A DNA stretch of 64,000 nt from Cytophagales bacterium (GTDB lineage: Bacteria; Bacteroidota; Bacteroidia; Cytophagales; Spirosomataceae): contig JAAFJE010000015.1 of the NCBI GenBank assembly GCA_013298025.1, positions 1-64,000 on the forward strand, in the 5' to 3' direction. The position numbers were made by a program, and so were the translations under genes. Below are positions 46,592 to 55,953 of this stretch, in pieces; the first letter of the stretch is position 1; each line of letters begins with the position of its first letter. The notes beneath the pieces are model-generated. The model ran no database searches. It was not told where the DNA came from and was given only the letters and a program-made list of their open reading frames with translations.

Positions 46592-48400
46592 ATGCAGTTA
46601 ATCAACTATATCAAAATAAGTAACTTCAAAGGTTTCAGTGAAAATATTAAAATTGATTTTAGCCAGCCTTCTGTGCTTATTGGTCCAAATAATTCAGGGA
46701 AAACGAGCATTCTCCAAGCACTGTGTATGTGGAGTATGGGTATAAAAACATGGTTTCAAGAAAAAGGACATGGTAAAAGTAAAAGTAAAATTGGCACAAG
46801 TATCAACCGACTAAATATTACACAAGTACCAATAAAGGAATCAAAGTATTTTTGGAAAAATGCAACAGTAAGAACAGGTACGGTAAATACCGAATTAAAG
46901 ATTACAGTTGGATTGGTATTTAGAGGAGAAATCAAAGAGTGCACCATTATTTTCAAGTACTTCAATGCTGAATCCATTTACTGCTTTCCCGATGAAATCT
47001 CATCTGCTGATACAGAACTTGTGAAATATGCCAGTGAATTAGATATAAAAATTTTATATCCAATGTCTGGAATTGCTAAAGAAGAAGCCCTTATTACTGA
47101 GGGTAGAATTGACGTGCTGGTTGGTCAAGGGCAAACGTCAGAAGTACTGAGAAACCTTTGTTATAAGGTAATAGAGAATGACGAAAAAAATGAAACAAAA
47201 GATTGGGATATTGTTACAGATTTGATGAAAAAGTTATTTGATATTACATTATTGAAGCCATACTTTAATGTAACACAAGGAACTGTAGAGTTATCTTATT
47301 TAACCAGAGAAATTACCTCTTCCAAAAGTAGTTTGGATATAGGGCTAAGTGGGCGTGGACAGCAAGAGATGCTTTTATTAATATCCTATATTTACACACA
47401 CAAGAAGGCTATTTTATTACTTGACGAACCAGATGCACATCTTGAAATATTGAGGCAAAAACAAGTTTTTAGTCTATTGAAACACCTTGCTGAACAAAAT
47501 GAAAACCAGATTATTATTGCTACACATTCGGAAGTAATTTTAAACGAAGCTTCCGAAAACAACCTCATGCTTTTACTTAACGGAGATGCAATTAACCTGG
47601 CTGATTCATCTAAAAAAACAATCAAAGCAGCTTTAAAAGATTATGGATTAGAACATTATTACAAAGCAAAAGTTTGTAAGTCAATTCTTTATACTGAAGG
47701 TAATACGGATATTGAGATGTTAAGAGCTTTTGCTATTAAGCTTCAACATCCTGCTAAGAAAGTATTAGATGAAAAGCTTTACTCGTACTATATCGCAGAT
47801 AACGAACCTAATTCATCTTTAGATAACCAATTCAATATTGCTTCTGGTTATTACCAAAGTGCTAAAAAACACTTTCAAGCCATAAAAAGCTGTGTGCCTG
47901 ATTTCAAAGGAATAGGAGTTTTTGACGGAGATAATGCCAACAGAAATGATGAAATTAAGCCTGATTTAGCATTGATTTATTGGAAGAAGTATGAGTTTGA
48001 GAATTACTTTGCTTTTCCATACATTATCGAAGGCTATGTTTTGAAATACTTTCAAGAGCAGAAGAAAAGCGAAATTGAACTTGAAGCTATCAAAAACCTT
48101 ACTATTCAAGCTATTAACAAAGCTGTCCTTTCAGAATTACTTAATAATAATCAAGAAGCATTTGTTGGTTATGAAAAAATTTCAGGAGAATTACAGAAAG
48201 AATTATTTAAGAATTTTCTCTCTACAAAAAAAGCCAGCCAGTTTTTAGAAGTATGTTTTCAAAATATTGCTCAACAGTTTTCCTTGCCGAACCTTCTGAA
48301 TAAAGGTAATTATTACGAACTGATTGCCTTTATCGAACTCAAAGATATTGACCCAGAAATAAATAAAAAGCTTGATTATCTGGTCGAATATCTAACGTAA
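46592..48400 (+). CDS. OLD-like AAA ATPase with C-terminal TOPRIM-like domain
   Basis: 602 residues. An SMC/RecF-type ATPase: Walker A GPNNSGKTS (31-39), signature LSGRGQQEMLL (about 252), Walker B AILLLDEPDAHLE (about 272) and switch His in IIIATHSE (about 311). Then a TOPRIM-like part with ILYTEGNTDIEML (about 363), GVFDGDNAN (about 442) and YEFENYF (about 470). This is the build of OLD-family nucleases and of fused AAA_15/DUF4435 (PARIS-like) defence proteins. No Gabija-type helicase partner is adjacent. The gene is AT-rich compared with its neighbours and is followed by a small TIR element. Confidence 0.8.
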   Translation: MQLINYIKISNFKGFSENIKIDFSQPSVLIGPNNSGKTSILQALCMWSMGIKTWFQEKGHGKSKSKIGTSINRLNITQVPIKESKYFWKNATVRTGTVNTELKITVGLVFRGEIKECTIIFKYFNAESIYCFPDEISSADTELVKYASELDIKILYPMSGIAKEEALITEGRIDVLVGQGQTSEVLRNLCYKVIENDEKNETKDWDIVTDLMKKLFDITLLKPYFNVTQGTVELSYLTREITSSKSSLDIGLSGRGQQEMLLLISYIYTHKKAILLLDEPDAHLEILRQKQVFSLLKHLAEQNENQIIIATHSEVILNEASENNLMLLLNGDAINLADSSKKTIKAALKDYGLEHYYKAKVCKSILYTEGNTDIEMLRAFAIKLQHPAKKVLDEKLYSYYIADNEPNSSLDNQFNIASGYYQSAKKHFQAIKSCVPDFKGIGVFDGDNANRNDEIKPDLALIYWKKYEFENYFAFPYIIEGYVLKYFQEQKKSEIELEAIKNLTIQAINKAVLSELLNNNQEAFVGYEKISGELQKELFKNFLSTKKASQFLEVCFQNIAQQFSLPNLLNKGNYYELIAFIELKDIDPEINKKLDYLVEYLT

Positions 48401-48417
48401 TTTTGTGCCATTCACTA

Positions 48418-48562
48418 GGGCAAACGCATGAAAGAGATTGTGTCTGTTTTTGAGCAAATTTTATTGGGGTGTCAACTTTTACTAAAAACTCAAAAGTGTC
48501 AAACTTCCGCTTTTTGTAGGCTTCTAACGTGGCTCTTTTAAAATAATCTCATGCGTTTGCCC
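48418..48562. mobile_element. 145-bp MITE-like element with terminal inverted repeats and TA flanks
   Basis: GGGCAAACGCATGA at 48418-48431 is the exact reverse complement of TCATGCGTTTGCCC at 48549-48562; with the flanking CTA/TAG the match is 17 bases. Each end is bordered by TA, as expected for a Tc1/mariner-IS630-type target duplication. There is no gene inside. It begins 18 bases after the stop of the ATPase gene. A 117-base loop is too long for a terminator. Confidence 0.6.
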
Positions 48563-48624
48563 TAGTCCTTGAAAGAATACTTTTTGTTTTACATACTATT
48601 CAAACTATCAAATGCTCCCATTTT

Positions 48625-48981
48625 CTATCTCCTCATGCTATTTCCTGCCCAAGCTGCCAAGCCACCCGTAAGAGCCGCTAAGACACTTGCTACCAACATG
48701 AGTAAATAGGCATTGCCTTGGAGTGGAAGAATTTGGGCAACTTTATTGCTCAAAATTCCTTCGGTACGTACATGAATGAGCCAAGCATAACCAAACCAAA
48801 GTGCAAAATTGCCGATAAAGCCTGTCCAAAAGGCAAACCTTTTTGTGGTTTTGATGAAAAAAGCGGTGGCAAAACCTGCTATCGCCAAACTCCACCAAGG
48901 TAAATAGCTTTGCAAGAGAAAGCTGCTAACCAAAAGAATGATGCTAAAAAGTATATGTTGTTTCGTGAAAAAAGACTGCAT
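48625..48981 (-). CDS. Small membrane protein of unknown function
   Basis: 118 residues with about four membrane helices (FSIILLVSSFLL; SLAIAGFATAFFI; GFIGNFALWFGYAWLI; LLMLVASVLAALTGGLAAW). No family named. Located 33 bases after the start-proximal side of the acylase gene's stop, in the same direction and probably co-transcribed with it. Confidence 0.7.
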   Translation of the reverse strand: MQSFFTKQHILFSIILLVSSFLLQSYLPWWSLAIAGFATAFFIKTTKRFAFWTGFIGNFALWFGYAWLIHVRTEGILSNKVAQILPLQGNAYLLMLVASVLAALTGGLAAWAGNSMRR

Positions 48982-49014
48982 GGTGATGTTTTTTTTAACG
49001 TTATGTTGGAAACC

Positions 49015-51465
49015 TTATTCTTTTGAGAACACAAGTTTTTGCTTGATTCTATCTGACGATTGTTGGGGATTTTGTAAAAATAATAACGGTTTCAGTTCGC
49101 CTTTCCGCCAAGTTTCAATCAAATCGTCGTAATGCCAACTGCCCGGATTCCCCGATTGTCCGCCCGGATATACGCCGTAGCCTTGTACGCCACCTTGGGT
49201 AGCCAACTGCACCACCATCCGCCACGACGGGCCTGTGCGTTCGGTGGTTGCATTCACAATACCTGCTCCTCCTCCAATAGTTACGTTCATTTTACTGAGG
49301 GCATCCATGCCCGGAATCAGGTGTTTGATGTCGGTCGATTTATACTTGCTCCATTGCCAAGCTTCGCCCAAAGGTGCTTTTTGCCATTTTTCTAAGCTAT
49401 CCAAACTTGCACTAAGGCTGTTGCTTACCAATTGTTCGAGGGTTTCGGTAGATTTGGTTTGCGTGTTATCGAACCAAGCTGCTTTCGGATTGCTCTTTAT
49501 TAAGGCCAATGTTCTGTCCACGCTTGGGTATTTCATCGGAATTTTTTCGTCAAAATCGAAATCATCTTTCCAAATGGCATCTTGCAACAGTTGCATCCAG
49601 ACTGTAAAAATGGTTGGGGCTATTTCGTTGGCATTATTTTCTAAATTCCATTGTTTGATAAGCTCCAAGGCCTTGGCTTGTTTGGCGTTGGGTTTGGCTA
49701 ACAGGCTCGTTAGCACTGGTCGCCAGTCGGCTGCTCGGAGGTTGTAGTTGTCGTTTTGTAATAAACGAAGGCTATCTGTTGTGGCTTTTTGCATCGAGCC
49801 AAGTCTGGCGTTGATGCGTCGGCCACGCTCGGCAGGAGCAAATTCCCAGTTGATATAATAAGGATATTGTGGGTCGGTAGAAAACTGATTCGCCGAACTC
49901 ACAAATCCTCTGCTCGGATTTTTCACGTGCGGATTATGCTCATGCGGAATGTATCCTTGCCAATCGGCTTGAGGATTTGTACCGTCTAAAATGTATTTAC
50001 CTTGTTGGGGGGCTTTCAAGGGAAAACGACCATTGACCCATAAAGCAACATCATTTTGGTTGCTGGCAAAAACAAAATTTTGGGCAGGAGCAGCGTAATA
50101 GCTGAGGGCTTTTACGTAATCGTCATAATTTTTGGCACGGTTGAGCAGGTAGAACGTTGTGACTTCCTGTGAACTTTCGTGGGCAATCCAACGCAAGGCA
50201 TGGCCCGTAGGAATGTTTTTACGCAAAGGTTTTTCGTGGTCGAGATACACAATTGGCCCATGATGGGTATATAAAACAGTATCGACCAAGGTTTTACCTC
50301 CTTTGACATGGTAGATTTCGAGGCGTTTTTGGATTTTTTTCCAACGACCATCGTGCCAATATTCATTCAAAGAAGCGTCTTTAAACTTTACTTCGTACCA
50401 GTCTATTACATCGGCACCCACGTTGGTTACACCCCATGCGATGTCGTTGTTGAAACCAATAATTACATTGGGGCTACCGGGCATTGTAGAGCCATACACA
50501 TTGATGCCTGGTGCGTGCAATTGAATTTGGTACCAAATAGAAGGCAAACTAAGCGTAAGGTGTGGGTCGTTTGCTAAAAGCGGTAAACCCGTAGCCGATT
50601 TGCTACCTGCCACCGCCCAGTTGTTTGAGCCAATGCCTTTGTCCCGTTCGGTTTGTGCTTGAAAACTTCCCCGACCTACAAAGTCGATGGGAGCTTGTGG
50701 TATGGGTACGGGCTTGAAATCGAGGGGCGTTCCAGCAGGAATGATGGGACTTTCTTGAAAAGGATAATTCGGAAATAAATCTTCGGCGATGGCTTTGCCG
50801 TATTTGCGTAAAATATTGGTCATGCGTAAATCGTCTGTACCAGAAGCCAAGACAAACGACATATTTTTGAGGAACAAGGCACTTTTGAGCGGAGTCCAAG
50901 GCTCTGGAGCGTAGCCCAATAGTTTGTATTCAAAAGGATAATCTCTTGGCGACAACGAGGCAATATAGGCATTAATTCCTTCGGCATAAGCTTCGAGTGC
51001 CGCCTTGGCACGAGGGTCTTTCATCATGCCTTCCAGCGATTTTTCGGCTCCATACACAGCTCCCATACGGCGTTGGTAGCGGTCGCTTTGGAGCATTAGT
51101 TGGTCTTTGCCTTCGCCAATGATTTCGGTAAGCCTGCCAGCCGCATAATGCGTCTGAAACTCCATTTGCCAAAGGCGGTCTTTTGCCGTAACATAGCCTT
51201 GGGCAAGGTATAAATCATGGTCGTTTTGGGCAAAAATATGAGCAACGCCCATTTCGTCATATTGTACATTAATGGGAGCTTGTAAGCCTTTGATGGCTAA
51301 GGTTGTGGAGTTGGCTGCTGCTTGAGGGCTTTCGGCATTTGCCCAGAAGCCTGTAAAAGGGCTAAGAAAATTACCCAAGGGCGGAACAGTCCCCCAATTG
51401 CGATTCAGTGCATAACAAAGGGCAATGCACAAGCCCAAGGATACAAAAGCCTTGAGTTTTTTCAT
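49015..51465 (-). CDS. Penicillin acylase family (Ntn-hydrolase) protein
   Basis: 816 residues, the precursor size. Signal peptide AFVSLGLCIALCYALN. The alpha chain (IKGLQAPINVQYDEMGVAHIFAQ onward) is followed near residue 280 by GIGSNNWAVAG, where the serine before NNW becomes the N-terminal nucleophile of the beta chain after self-cleavage. GLPLLANDPHL, GFNNDIAWG and the C-terminal YPGGQSGNPGSWHY are family motifs. Members cleave amides, including beta-lactam side chains and acyl-homoserine lactones; the natural substrate here is unknown. Confidence 0.93.
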   Translation of the reverse strand: MKKLKAFVSLGLCIALCYALNRNWGTVPPLGNFLSPFTGFWANAESPQAAANSTTLAIKGLQAPINVQYDEMGVAHIFAQNDHDLYLAQGYVTAKDRLWQMEFQTHYAAGRLTEIIGEGKDQLMLQSDRYQRRMGAVYGAEKSLEGMMKDPRAKAALEAYAEGINAYIASLSPRDYPFEYKLLGYAPEPWTPLKSALFLKNMSFVLASGTDDLRMTNILRKYGKAIAEDLFPNYPFQESPIIPAGTPLDFKPVPIPQAPIDFVGRGSFQAQTERDKGIGSNNWAVAGSKSATGLPLLANDPHLTLSLPSIWYQIQLHAPGINVYGSTMPGSPNVIIGFNNDIAWGVTNVGADVIDWYEVKFKDASLNEYWHDGRWKKIQKRLEIYHVKGGKTLVDTVLYTHHGPIVYLDHEKPLRKNIPTGHALRWIAHESSQEVTTFYLLNRAKNYDDYVKALSYYAAPAQNFVFASNQNDVALWVNGRFPLKAPQQGKYILDGTNPQADWQGYIPHEHNPHVKNPSRGFVSSANQFSTDPQYPYYINWEFAPAERGRRINARLGSMQKATTDSLRLLQNDNYNLRAADWRPVLTSLLAKPNAKQAKALELIKQWNLENNANEIAPTIFTVWMQLLQDAIWKDDFDFDEKIPMKYPSVDRTLALIKSNPKAAWFDNTQTKSTETLEQLVSNSLSASLDSLEKWQKAPLGEAWQWSKYKSTDIKHLIPGMDALSKMNVTIGGGAGIVNATTERTGPSWRMVVQLATQGGVQGYGVYPGGQSGNPGSWHYDDLIETWRKGELKPLLFLQNPQQSSDRIKQKLVFSKE

Positions 51466-51772
51466 GGTTAATGGTTTTGTTTAGTTTGAAGAATCACTTT
51501 TGCTAAACAATCTCAAAACTGTTTAGCCAACAAAAGCTACGAAATAGTAACTAAAAATAAGAAGAAAAGATGAAGTTTTTGTAGGAAAAAGATAAGAAGG
51601 CACGAAAGTTTTCGAGCTAAGGGGATTTTGAATAACTGATAAAAATACCTTTTTTGTCTAAAAAGGCATTTGACACATCCGAGCATTAGCGGTTTTATCC
51701 TCTTTTGTACAAAATGCTTGGAGTAGAAATGAATAAATGGCGTAAGCAACGCCATTTATTCAGGAAATATAT
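51466..51772. other. Intergenic region downstream of prfA
   Basis: 307 bases holding the prfA terminator hairpin (51732-51760). A 72-codon open frame at 51537-51755 is not credible as a gene. Confidence 0.5.
51732..51760 (-). terminator. prfA terminator hairpin
   Basis: AATAAATGGCG (51732-51742) pairs exactly with CGCCATTTATT (51750-51760) over a 7-base loop, 13 bases after the prfA stop on the minus strand. Confidence 0.6.
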
Positions 51773-52846
51773 TTACATGGCGTTGCCTTCTTTCAAACGC
51801 TCGGCGTTTTCGGCAATGCGTAGTTGTTCGATAAAATCGCCAATTTCGCCGTCCATTACTACTGGTAAATTATACACCGTGTAGCCAATGCGGTGGTCGG
51901 TTACTCGTCCTTGTGGATAGTTGTAGGTACGAATTTTATCGGAGCGGTCGCCCGAGCCAATCATCGAGCGGCGATTCCCTGCAATAGCCGATTGTTGTTT
52001 TTCCAATTCGATTTCATACAAACGAGAACGCAATACGGTCATGGCTTTATCGAAGTTTTTGATTTGCGAACGCTCATCTTGGCATTGTACCACCAAGCCC
52101 GTTGGAAGGTGCGTTACCCGCACAGCCGAGTAAGTGGTGTTTACCGATTGTCCACCAGCACCCGACGAACAGAACGTATCTTTCCGAATATCGTTCATAT
52201 TGATGACCACATCCACTTCGTCGGCTTCGGGCAATACTGCCACCGTAGCCGCTGAGGTATGGATACGCCCTTGCGATTCGGTGGCAGGTACTCGTTGCAC
52301 CCGATGCACGCCCGATTCATATTTCATTTTACCGTAAACATCTTCGCCTTGAACACTCACGACAATCTCTTTATAGCCTCCCGATGACGCTTCGGTATAG
52401 TCCATAATTTGAAACTGCCAACCCTGCGTAGCACAAAAACGTTGGTACATTCTAAACAAATCTCCCGCAAAAATACCTGCTTCGTCGCCTCCTGTACCCG
52501 CTCTTACTTCAAGAATGATGTTCTTAGAGTCGTTCGGGTCTCTAGGAATAAGCATTTCTTTGAGCATTTGCTCCATTTCATCTTTTTTAGGAAGTAGCTC
52601 GTCGAGTTCTGCTTTGGCTAATTCCCGAAATTCCTCGTCTTTTTCGGTCGCAATTACCTCTTTCGCCGAATCGATGTTAGACAATACATTTTGGTAAGTT
52701 TTGTATTGATTAACAATCTTCTCAAGGTCTTTATATTCTTTGCTGATGGTTTTAAACTTCTTCATATCCGAAACAATTTCGGGTTGCGTAATTTGTTGTG
52801 CAACTTCTTCAAAGCGTTCTCGGATGGCTTCTAACTGTTCTATCAT
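51773..52846 (-). CDS. prfA: Peptide chain release factor 1
   Basis: 357 residues. It releases the chain at UAA and [25 protein letters not shown] (about 113) and the catalytic GGQ in [20 protein letters not shown] (about 228) are clear. The codon-recognition tripeptide region lies near residue 185 in [18 protein letters not shown], which is the RF1 type (PxT: PAT). Single gene. Confidence 0.97.
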   Translation of the reverse strand: MIEQLEAIRERFEEVAQQITQPEIVSDMKKFKTISKEYKDLEKIVNQYKTYQNVLSNIDSAKEVIATEKDEEFRELAKAELDELLPKKDEMEQMLKEMLIPRDPNDSKNIILEVRAGTGGDEAGIFAGDLFRMYQRFCATQGWQFQIMDYTEASSGGYKEIVVSVQGEDVYGKMKYESGVHRVQRVPATESQGRIHTSAATVAVLPEADEVDVVINMNDIRKDTFCSSGAGGQSVNTTYSAVRVTHLPTGLVVQCQDERSQIKNFDKAMTVLRSRLYEIELEKQQSAIAGNRRSMIGSGDRSDKIRTYNYPQGRVTDHRIGYTVYNLPVVMDGEIGDFIEQLRIAENAERLKEGNAM

Positions 52847-53030
52847 TGGATTGTATTATTATGGCTTTGGGATGTTTTGAAACAACCTAGTAATTAGGGT
52901 GCAAAGATACAAAAATCTTTGCCATTCCATAGGGGTTGTGGTATCTACTTCTTGTCTAGTAAACAGATACCTCGGCTTAAACTTTGTTGGTGTAAAATAG
53001 TCTAAGTCATAGCAACGTTTAAAAGGAAAG

Positions 53031-53069
53031 AGCGTTAAAACCTGCCGAAAAGGTTTGGTAACGCTTTTT
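53031..53069. other. Bulged hairpin with T tract in the prfA/lipoprotein divergent region
   Basis: AGCGTTAAAACCT (53031-53043) pairs with AGGTTTGGTAACGCT (53051-53065) with a two-base bulge and is followed by TTTT on the plus strand. It lies about 40 bases before the start of a small lipoprotein gene; it could end a short leader RNA or act as an attenuator. Confidence 0.4.
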
Positions 53070-53106
53070 ACTGATATAATCCATTTACTTTAACATGATA
53101 AAGCCA

Positions 53107-53334
53107 ATGAAAAACTATAAAAGTATAGCTACAGTGCTATTGTTTAGTGTAGTGCTGTTGGCATCGGCTTGCGTAACGCACGTCCACGACAGAAATTATG
53201 GCTATCGCTATAGCCGACCTTATCCATACAGAAGATACGTAGTCGTACCTCCACCACGGGTGATAGTTGTGCCTAGTCATCGCTATTATCCGCCACGCTA
53301 TTCGTATCGCCATCGTTCGTATAGAAAATGGTAG
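53107..53334 (+). CDS. Small Arg/Tyr/Pro-rich lipoprotein
   Basis: 75 residues from ATG 53107 (an ATG four codons earlier is in frame). Lipoprotein signal TVLLFSVVLLASAC followed by a low-complexity basic tail of RY, YRYSRPYPYRRY and PPR repeats. Function unknown; the composition suggests a surface or peptidoglycan-facing polycation. A strong terminator follows at 53350-53379. Confidence 0.7.
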   Translation: MKNYKSIATVLLFSVVLLASACVTHVHDRNYGYRYSRPYPYRRYVVVPPPRVIVVPSHRYYPPRYSYRHRSYRKW

Positions 53335-53349
53335 GTGTAAAATCTTATC

Positions 53350-53379
53350 AGCTCAAATCAAGTGATTTGAGCTTTTTTT
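53350..53379 (+). terminator. Intrinsic terminator
   Basis: AGCTCAAATC (53350-53359) pairs exactly with GATTTGAGCT (53364-53373) over a four-base loop, followed by TTTTTT. Ends the small lipoprotein transcript and lies only 36 bases before the next start codon. Confidence 0.82.
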
Positions 53380-53414
53380 GTGTTTTGCCTGTATCTTTGT
53401 CAAAAAAAAGAACC

Positions 53415-54056
53415 ATGAATAAGAGGCTTTTACTATTCAGTATTTTCGGTGTATATGCCCTGTGGGCTTGCGATTTCAACAAACGTCTCGATACTTCGGG
53501 CGTAGTACAAGAGCTTAAAGAACGACAGGTAAAAAGGGTAAACAGTGCACAAGTAACGACCTTAGTAGATGAATGGGGCCACGTGATTGTAGCAAAATTG
53601 AACCAAGATTTGGTCAAAAGTATCCAGCAAAAAACACAGATAGACTCGCTGCAACGCTTGTATCGGGTGACAATCCAACTCGGAAGCCCCCTAAAGCTAC
53701 AAGCTCCCGATTTGGGTAATAAAGTCAATCAAACCCTCGATGCGTATCAATACAATGCCGAAAATCACCTCGATGCCATCGACAACATCCAAGCCAGTGA
53801 CGATGGCGAATACCTGTATTTTTCGTCGCCTGTGGTGTTACAAGACCAATTCAAAGGCATGAAAACAACGGATATTCAGGCATTGGCACAAGCCACCAAG
53901 CTTGATAGCTTGGCATTTCGCAAGAAAGGCGATATGCTTGGTTTATGGCTTATTCGGTTTACCAAAAAGGAAGTGATACGCTTGGTTGATGTGAAAAGTT
54001 TACAAAAACTACAGGTAAAAATCGGTACGGAAGCACAGGAAGGAGAAAAAAAATAA
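53415..54056 (+). CDS. Unknown lipoprotein
   Basis: 213 residues from ATG 53415, chosen for the signal LLLFSIFGVYALWAC; the frame is open upstream through the terminator. The mature part contains DTSGVVQELKERQVKRVNSAQ and long alpha/beta stretches with no named domain. Residues near the middle (DAYQYNAENHLDAIDNIQ) hint at a sensor-like or cytochrome-associated fold, but no CxxCH is present. Function unknown. Confidence 0.65.
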   Translation: MNKRLLLFSIFGVYALWACDFNKRLDTSGVVQELKERQVKRVNSAQVTTLVDEWGHVIVAKLNQDLVKSIQQKTQIDSLQRLYRVTIQLGSPLKLQAPDLGNKVNQTLDAYQYNAENHLDAIDNIQASDDGEYLYFSSPVVLQDQFKGMKTTDIQALAQATKLDSLAFRKKGDMLGLWLIRFTKKEVIRLVDVKSLQKLQVKIGTEAQEGEKK

Positions 54057-54131
54057 GCCTCATACAGCCCTATTGCCTCAAACTTTTTGCCTTCGTAGGT
54101 GTTACAATGCTATCAACTATCCCTTTGTACT

Positions 54132-54821
54132 ATGACATTTGAGGCAATTCAACACTATTTGCAACGCAATCTCAAAGGCATTTGTCTATTGTTACCGATG
54201 ATGTACCTTGCAGGCATCATTGGCTTGCAGTGGTCGGTGAGCCGTGCATTTTTCCAAGTATTATCGCCTTATAATCTCTGGTTTTCTTTGCTGTTGTTGC
54301 TGGGTTTTCATCGAGAATATAACCGAACCTTTGGGCTATTTCTGGTTCTTTGCTTCTGTACGGGCTTGGGTATCGAAATTGTGGGCGTACACACAGGCAT
54401 GGTGTTTGGGGATTATCAGTATGGCAAAACATTGGGAATAAAAGTATTAGAAGTGCCTTGGGTCATTGGGGCAAACTGGCTACTATTGGTGTATAGTTCG
54501 GGGGTATTGGTTAGTCCGTGGCTTGTGCCTTGGACGACTACGCCTTTGAATAAAGCCTTGCTTGGAGGCTTGCTCACGGGCATTATCATGACGGCTCTGG
54601 ATGTGTTGATAGAACCCGTTGCGATTCAACTCGACTTCTGGACTTGGGCTACACCGTATATTCCTTTGCAGAATTATTTGGCGTGGTTTGTTATTGCCAG
54701 TGCATTGGGCTTTGCCTTTCAAATGATGGTTACGAAAAAAGAAAACCGAGTAGCCTTGTTGCTATTGGGTTTGCAGGTGTTTTTCTTTCTGAGTCATACG
54801 CTTGCTTTTAGGCTGTTGTAA
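54132..54821 (+). CDS. Carotenoid biosynthesis membrane protein (CruF-like)
   Basis: 229 residues from ATG 54132 (a GTG at 54099 is in frame). About seven membrane helices. GLGIEIVGVHTGMVFGDYQYG (about 75) is the conserved signature of the carotenoid biosynthesis/CruF family, which hydrates the C-1',2' bond of carotenoid ends. The MTALDVLIEPVAIQLDFWTW segment is also conserved. It points to a pigmented organism; other crt genes are outside the window. Its last 14 bases overlap the convergent AraC gene. Confidence 0.88.
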   Translation: MTFEAIQHYLQRNLKGICLLLPMMYLAGIIGLQWSVSRAFFQVLSPYNLWFSLLLLLGFHREYNRTFGLFLVLCFCTGLGIEIVGVHTGMVFGDYQYGKTLGIKVLEVPWVIGANWLLLVYSSGVLVSPWLVPWTTTPLNKALLGGLLTGIIMTALDVLIEPVAIQLDFWTWATPYIPLQNYLAWFVIASALGFAFQMMVTKKENRVALLLLGLQVFFFLSHTLAFRLL

Positions 54822-55683
54822 TTTTTGTAGTCATGCTTTGTTGGGCTTTGCGGTATCCTAAAGGACTTTGGTCGATGATAGCCTTGAATTGTTTGTTGAA
54901 ATGCGACACATTGCCAAAGCCACTTTCAAAACACACTTCGGCTACTTGCTTATCGGTTTTACTCAACAAATGACAAGCGTGCTTGATTTTAAAGTCTGTT
55001 ACTACATCGAGAAAAGTTTTATTCGTAATTTTCTTAAAATAACGACAAAACGCCGTTTCGGTCATGTTGGCCAGTTGAGCGGCGGTTTCCAACTGTACGT
55101 CTTGGGTATAGTTTTCGATGATATAAGCATACACTTTATTGATGCGTTGAAGGTCGCTGGTATCTAGTTTGGGCAAAGGGTTTTGCACGTCTAGTAAGGT
55201 GTATTCGTTTGAAAGGGCAATGGTATTGAGCAAATCTATTAGCCCCAGTATTTTATGCAAAGGCGAGGCATTGAGCAAAAAATGGAGCTCTCGGGCAATG
55301 CGGTCTCGGGTTTTGCCTTGTACCCAAATCCCTGCTTGAGCTTTTGCCAATAATTGCCTCACGTGTTTGGTTTCTGGCAAATCAAAAAAATCTTTTCCTA
55401 CAAAATTTTCTTGAAATTGCACCACAATTGATTGAGCTTGGTTGTCGGTTGTGGCGTTGTTTTTCCAACAATGGGCTAAGTTGGGGGCAAGCAATACCAA
55501 ATCGCCTGCCTGAAAATCGGCAACATGATTGCCCACGTATCGTTTGCCGGTACTTTTTACGATGTACGTAAGCTCAAACGAAGCATGATAATGATAAGGG
55601 GTATCGAAAAAAGGTAAGCTAAACTGCCTAAAAAGTACAGAAGGATGGGCTTGTGTTGTGGGTTGTGCGATGTTGGCATTCAT
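54808..55683 (-). CDS. AraC family transcriptional regulator
   Basis: 291 residues from ATG 55683 (the frame extends to 55740). N-terminal cupin-like sensing domain (DTPYHYHASFELTYIV; GDLVLLAPNLAHCW), C-terminal pair of helix-turn-helix motifs (LETAAQLANMTETAFCRYFKK and KQVAEVCFESGFGNVSHFNKQFK, then SPLGYRK). This layout suits sugar-responsive activators. Targets unknown. Confidence 0.92.
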   Translation of the reverse strand: MNANIAQPTTQAHPSVLFRQFSLPFFDTPYHYHASFELTYIVKSTGKRYVGNHVADFQAGDLVLLAPNLAHCWKNNATTDNQAQSIVVQFQENFVGKDFFDLPETKHVRQLLAKAQAGIWVQGKTRDRIARELHFLLNASPLHKILGLIDLLNTIALSNEYTLLDVQNPLPKLDTSDLQRINKVYAYIIENYTQDVQLETAAQLANMTETAFCRYFKKITNKTFLDVVTDFKIKHACHLLSKTDKQVAEVCFESGFGNVSHFNKQFKAIIDQSPLGYRKAQQSMTTKITTA

Positions 55684-55869
55684 ATCGTTTAGATTACCTA
55701 ATTGCGTAAATAGTAAGCAAATATCATGGTAAAAATGCACAATTATTGGGAAAAAATGATAAAATACGCCCGAAAAATATGCTCGTTTGGGTGATTTTTA
55801 GGCAAATAAAAACATTTTTACTTTTTCCATACCTACAAGATAGGTGCTGTTGTTTGCGGCATACCCCAC

Positions 55870-55901
55870 AACGCCTTCCTAGATTTTATTCGGAGGGCGT
55901 T
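55870..55901. terminator. Hairpin upstream of prfB
   Basis: AACGCCTTCC (55870-55879) pairs with GGAGGGCGTT (55892-55901) with one G-T pair, followed by ATTTTTATAA. It probably ends a transcript arriving from upstream, or lies in the prfB promoter region. Confidence 0.45.
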
Positions 55902-55912
55902 ATTTTTATAAT

Positions 55913-55920
55913 TATCTTTG
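55913..55920 (+). promoter_or_regulatory. Candidate -7 box TATCTTTG of prfB
   Basis: TATCTTTG matches TAnnTTTG and lies 33 bases before the prfB ATG. No clear -33 TTTG. Confidence 0.45.
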
Positions 55921-55953
55921 CAAATTCATTTTCACAAAAACAATCTATTACAG

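Noticed and set aside
48415-48565. The 17-base inverted repeat as a transcription terminator
   Set aside because: The arms are 117 bases apart and no T tract follows; a small mobile element fits better.
51537-51755. 72-codon open frame downstream of the acylase gene
   Set aside because: Overlaps the prfA terminator hairpin; Phe/Leu-rich composition of AT-rich noncoding DNA.
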